Positions 62,226 to 64,000 of a DNA stretch of 64,000 nucleotides are shown here, piece after piece. Source of the stretch: Tannerellaceae bacterium (GTDB taxonomy: Bacteria; Bacteroidota; Bacteroidia; Bacteroidales; Tannerellaceae); assembly GCA_031255855.1 (NCBI GenBank), contig JAIRRS010000163.1:25055-89054 (forward strand). The letters are read 5' to 3'. Within the stretch, counting starts at the first letter, position 1; the number at the start of each line of letters is the position of its first letter. Below the pieces are notes generated by a model, which saw only the letters and a program-made list of their open reading frames with translations, was not told the DNA's origin and ran no database searches. Both the position numbers and the translations under genes were made by a program.

Positions 62226-62233
62226 AAGTTTGT

Positions 62234-63571
62234 ATGCATAGAACTACGGACAATAACTGTGGCAATTATGAAGTTGCTGATTTTCATATTGACAATTTTC
62301 AGAAAATTGCTGATGTGAAAATTTGCGATATAAGGTTTGAAGAAAATCAAAACTTACTTATTTTTCCGGATTGTTTGAATCAGCATGGAGACAGAATTGG
62401 AGATGATAAAATTTTCTCATTATGTGAATCCAAACTAACAACCGGAAATATTATGGGCTTTGTCGGTGTAAATGATAGTGAGTTGAAAATTCAATCCCGA
62501 TTCACAAAAAGGAATGAGGAAGATTACTTTTTATATTATATGCTGCAGAAAGTATTCTCCATGAATATGTTTGATTTGAAACACAGTTACAACCAAGAAA
62601 GTATATTTGATTTTTTACTTTATTTGTTTCCGTACTACCTCAAAAAGGCATTAAGACAGGGATTATTCAAGGAATATCAACATAGAGAATATAATGATGT
62701 AAATGTAAGAGGGAGTATTAACGTTGATCGACACATTCAAACAAATATTCCGTTTACAGGTAGAATTGCCTACAGAACAAAGGAATATAGCTATGACAAC
62801 TGCATAACTCAACTCGTCAGGCATACAATTGAGCATATCCGCAAACATCCATTTGGGCAAAACATACTAACGAATGATTCAGAAACTCAAAGCTACATTT
62901 CACAAATTATAATTGCAACTCCAAGTTATGACCGAAATAAACGTCATATTGTTCTAAATAGTAATATAAAGCCTATTTCTCATCCTTTCTTTTTCGCATA
63001 TAGGGATTTACAGAAAATATGTAGCCAAATCTTACGATACGAAGGACTTAAATATGGTGATGCAAAAGACAAGGTTTACGGACTATTGTTTGATGGAGCA
63101 TGGTTGTGGGAGGAATATTTAAATACGATTTTAGATAAATACGACTTTATTCATCCTGAGAATAAGTCAGGAAAGAAAGCTATTTACTTATTTGAAAACA
63201 GTAGAGGTAAACGTTTCCCCGATTTTTGGAAAGAAAATATTGTGTTGGATGCAAAATATAAAAAATTGGCAGGAAAAGACTGCGAAAGTATAGATAGGAA
63301 TGATATGCACCAAATCGTTTCTTATATGTATGTAAAGCAAGCTAACTTAGGAGGATTTATATGCCCTTCAGATGATACTTCACAAGAAAAGATTTTTTGT
63401 TCTTCATTGGGTAATTTGAATGGCTATGGTGGAGAGGTCAAATTGTGGAGTATACCAATTCCTCAAACAGCAAAGAATTATTCTGATTTTTGCAATGAGA
63501 TGAATTGTTGCGAAAAGATATTTGACGAAAGTATAGTTTCGTACATTCACGAATTTGGAATCTCTAAATAA
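62234..63571 (+). CDS. McrC-like nuclease subunit of a McrBC restriction system
   Basis: A 445-residue partner of the McrB-like protein. The N-terminal part (about 1-260) matches the McrC/LlaJI-type organisation (FVGVNDSELKIQSRFTKRNE; VNVRGSINVDRHIQTNIPF; YSYDNCITQLVRHTIEHI). The C-terminal PD-(D/E)xK nuclease domain has WEEYLNTILDKYDF, Asp330 in GKRFPDFWKENI and the Asp339-Ala-Lys341 triad part in LDAKYKKL. It forms the endonuclease that is activated by McrB hydrolysis. The stop codon is followed at once by a terminator-like hairpin, closing the mob-mcr module. Confidence 0.92.
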   Translation: MHRTTDNNCGNYEVADFHIDNFQKIADVKICDIRFEENQNLLIFPDCLNQHGDRIGDDKIFSLCESKLTTGNIMGFVGVNDSELKIQSRFTKRNEEDYFLYYMLQKVFSMNMFDLKHSYNQESIFDFLLYLFPYYLKKALRQGLFKEYQHREYNDVNVRGSINVDRHIQTNIPFTGRIAYRTKEYSYDNCITQLVRHTIEHIRKHPFGQNILTNDSETQSYISQIIIATPSYDRNKRHIVLNSNIKPISHPFFFAYRDLQKICSQILRYEGLKYGDAKDKVYGLLFDGAWLWEEYLNTILDKYDFIHPENKSGKKAIYLFENSRGKRFPDFWKENIVLDAKYKKLAGKDCESIDRNDMHQIVSYMYVKQANLGGFICPSDDTSQEKIFCSSLGNLNGYGGEVKLWSIPIPQTAKNYSDFCNEMNCCEKIFDESIVSYIHEFGISK

Positions 63572-63913
63572 AACACCCAACCTTGCATTTTTTGGTGTAA
63601 AGTTGGGTGCTTATTCTTTAATTAGCTAATTTTCAGCCCTGTTTGCGGAGAGAGAGGGAGCGACCAGGAACATAAGATGCATAAGCATGATGTTAATCAT
63701 GCTTAACCAAACCTAAAACTGGCATCAAAACGTTTTGGGGGATTTTCCTTTTTCTATCTAACAAGATTTAACGGGTTGCCATATAATTTCATCGATTGGC
63801 AACGGCTATACAATTAAAATAAAACCGCTATCTTTTCCAAATAATTATTATATCTTTATCGAACTTAAATTTTTTTCGGTAAAAAAGTAATAAACCCACA
63901 TAATCAATAGACC
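63572..63913. other. Right-flank intergenic region of the mobilisable element
   Basis: No gene is seen in these 342 bp. Apart from the mcrC terminator it holds GCGGAGAGAGAGGGAG (63645-63660), which on the minus strand resembles the 3' end of a tRNA and could be an attachment-site remnant; a hairpin AAGCATGAT/ATCATGCTT (63683-63704, 4-nt loop); an inverted repeat GTTGCCA/TGGCAAC (63775-63781 and 63797-63803); and a near-consensus -7 box TATCTTTA (63851-63858) for the gene at 63914. Confidence 0.45.
63574..63609 (+). terminator. Hairpin after mcrC
   Basis: Perfect 8-bp arms CACCCAAC (63574-63581) and GTTGGGTG (63602-63609) with a 20-nt loop, starting 2 bp after the mcrC stop, followed by a loosely T-rich CTTATTCTTT. 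Probably terminates the mob-mcr transcript. Confidence 0.6.
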
Positions 63914-64000
63914 ATGAAACAATTATCAATCATTATTTGTATGCTTTTAGTGGGCATCACAACATTTGCCCAACAGGCTTTATTTGGCGGACAAAATATC
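63914..64000 (+). CDS. Start of a secreted protein gene (3' end outside window), possibly an esterase
   Basis: Only 29 codons are visible: MKQLSIIICMLLVGITTFAQ followed by QALFGGQNI. This is a signal peptide with cleavage after the alanine of TFA-QQ. The mature start QALFGG.. recalls secreted Bacteroidales esterases of the alpha/beta-hydrolase type that carry an N-terminal CBM48-like domain, but nine residues are too few for a firm call. Confidence 0.6.
   Translation, partial: MKQLSIIICMLLVGITTFAQQALFGGQNI

Noticed and set aside
63645..63660. Complete tRNA gene
   Set aside because: Only about 16 bases resemble a tRNA 3' end; no anticodon or D arm is found next to it.

Overview
The window reads as a chromosomal segment of a gut-type Bacteroidales bacterium (Bacteroides/Parabacteroides-like; genus not resolvable by eye). 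Evidence: three SusC/SusD outer-membrane uptake pairs, an ECF sigma/FecR pair, many signal peptides with lipoprotein boxes, and several promoters of the Bacteroidetes TAnnTTTG (-7) type. No rRNA, complete tRNA or CRISPR array was seen.

Layout, left to right. (1) 1-10446: two SusC/SusD pairs (the first SusC is cut by the window edge) separated by a CoA-disulfide-reductase/rhodanese flavoprotein; both pairs end in the same ~77-bp 3' element, whose terminator hairpin shows covariation. (2) 10555-14825: proline catabolism (P5C dehydrogenase and proline dehydrogenase) followed by a secreted papain-fold peptidase, a plausible peptide/proline-use group. (3) 14887-18998 (minus): MscS-type channel and dipeptidyl peptidase IV. 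(4) 19115-28522: a tolC-hlyD-ftsX efflux operon (minus) with a near-perfect sigma-54 promoter, a Dcu-type C4-dicarboxylate carrier (plus), and an NtrC-type activator with its histidine kinase (plus). The activator very probably drives the efflux operon. (5) 28642-35020: NlpC/P60 lipoprotein, outer-membrane beta-barrel protein, a 53-residue rubredoxin and an M16 peptidase. (6) 35021-41337: penicillin-binding protein 1A, then a glycerol operon glpD-glpK-glpF. (7) 41406-46130: MFS carrier, ROK kinase and a GH2 enzyme with exo-beta-glucosaminidase-like active-site residues. (8) 46217-57805 (minus): a polysaccharide-utilisation-type locus read as ECF sigma, FecR, STN-SusC, SusD, Tat-exported Gfo/Idh/MocA oxidoreductase, and a giant HEAT-DUF1080-DUF1080 protein. 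The last two suggest oxidative 3-keto-glycoside breakdown rather than classical hydrolysis. (9) 57925-63571: remains of a mobilisable element: integrase fragment broken at both ends, oriT-like inverted repeats, a MobV relaxase and McrBC restriction genes. (10) The window ends 29 codons into a secreted protein gene.

The most notable points are the putative 3-keto-glycoside locus with its unusual fusion protein, the sigma-54 promoter matched to a neighbouring activator, an 85-bp repeat present at 24281 and 57925 whose second copy abuts the broken integrase, and the shared 3' element of the two SusCD loci.
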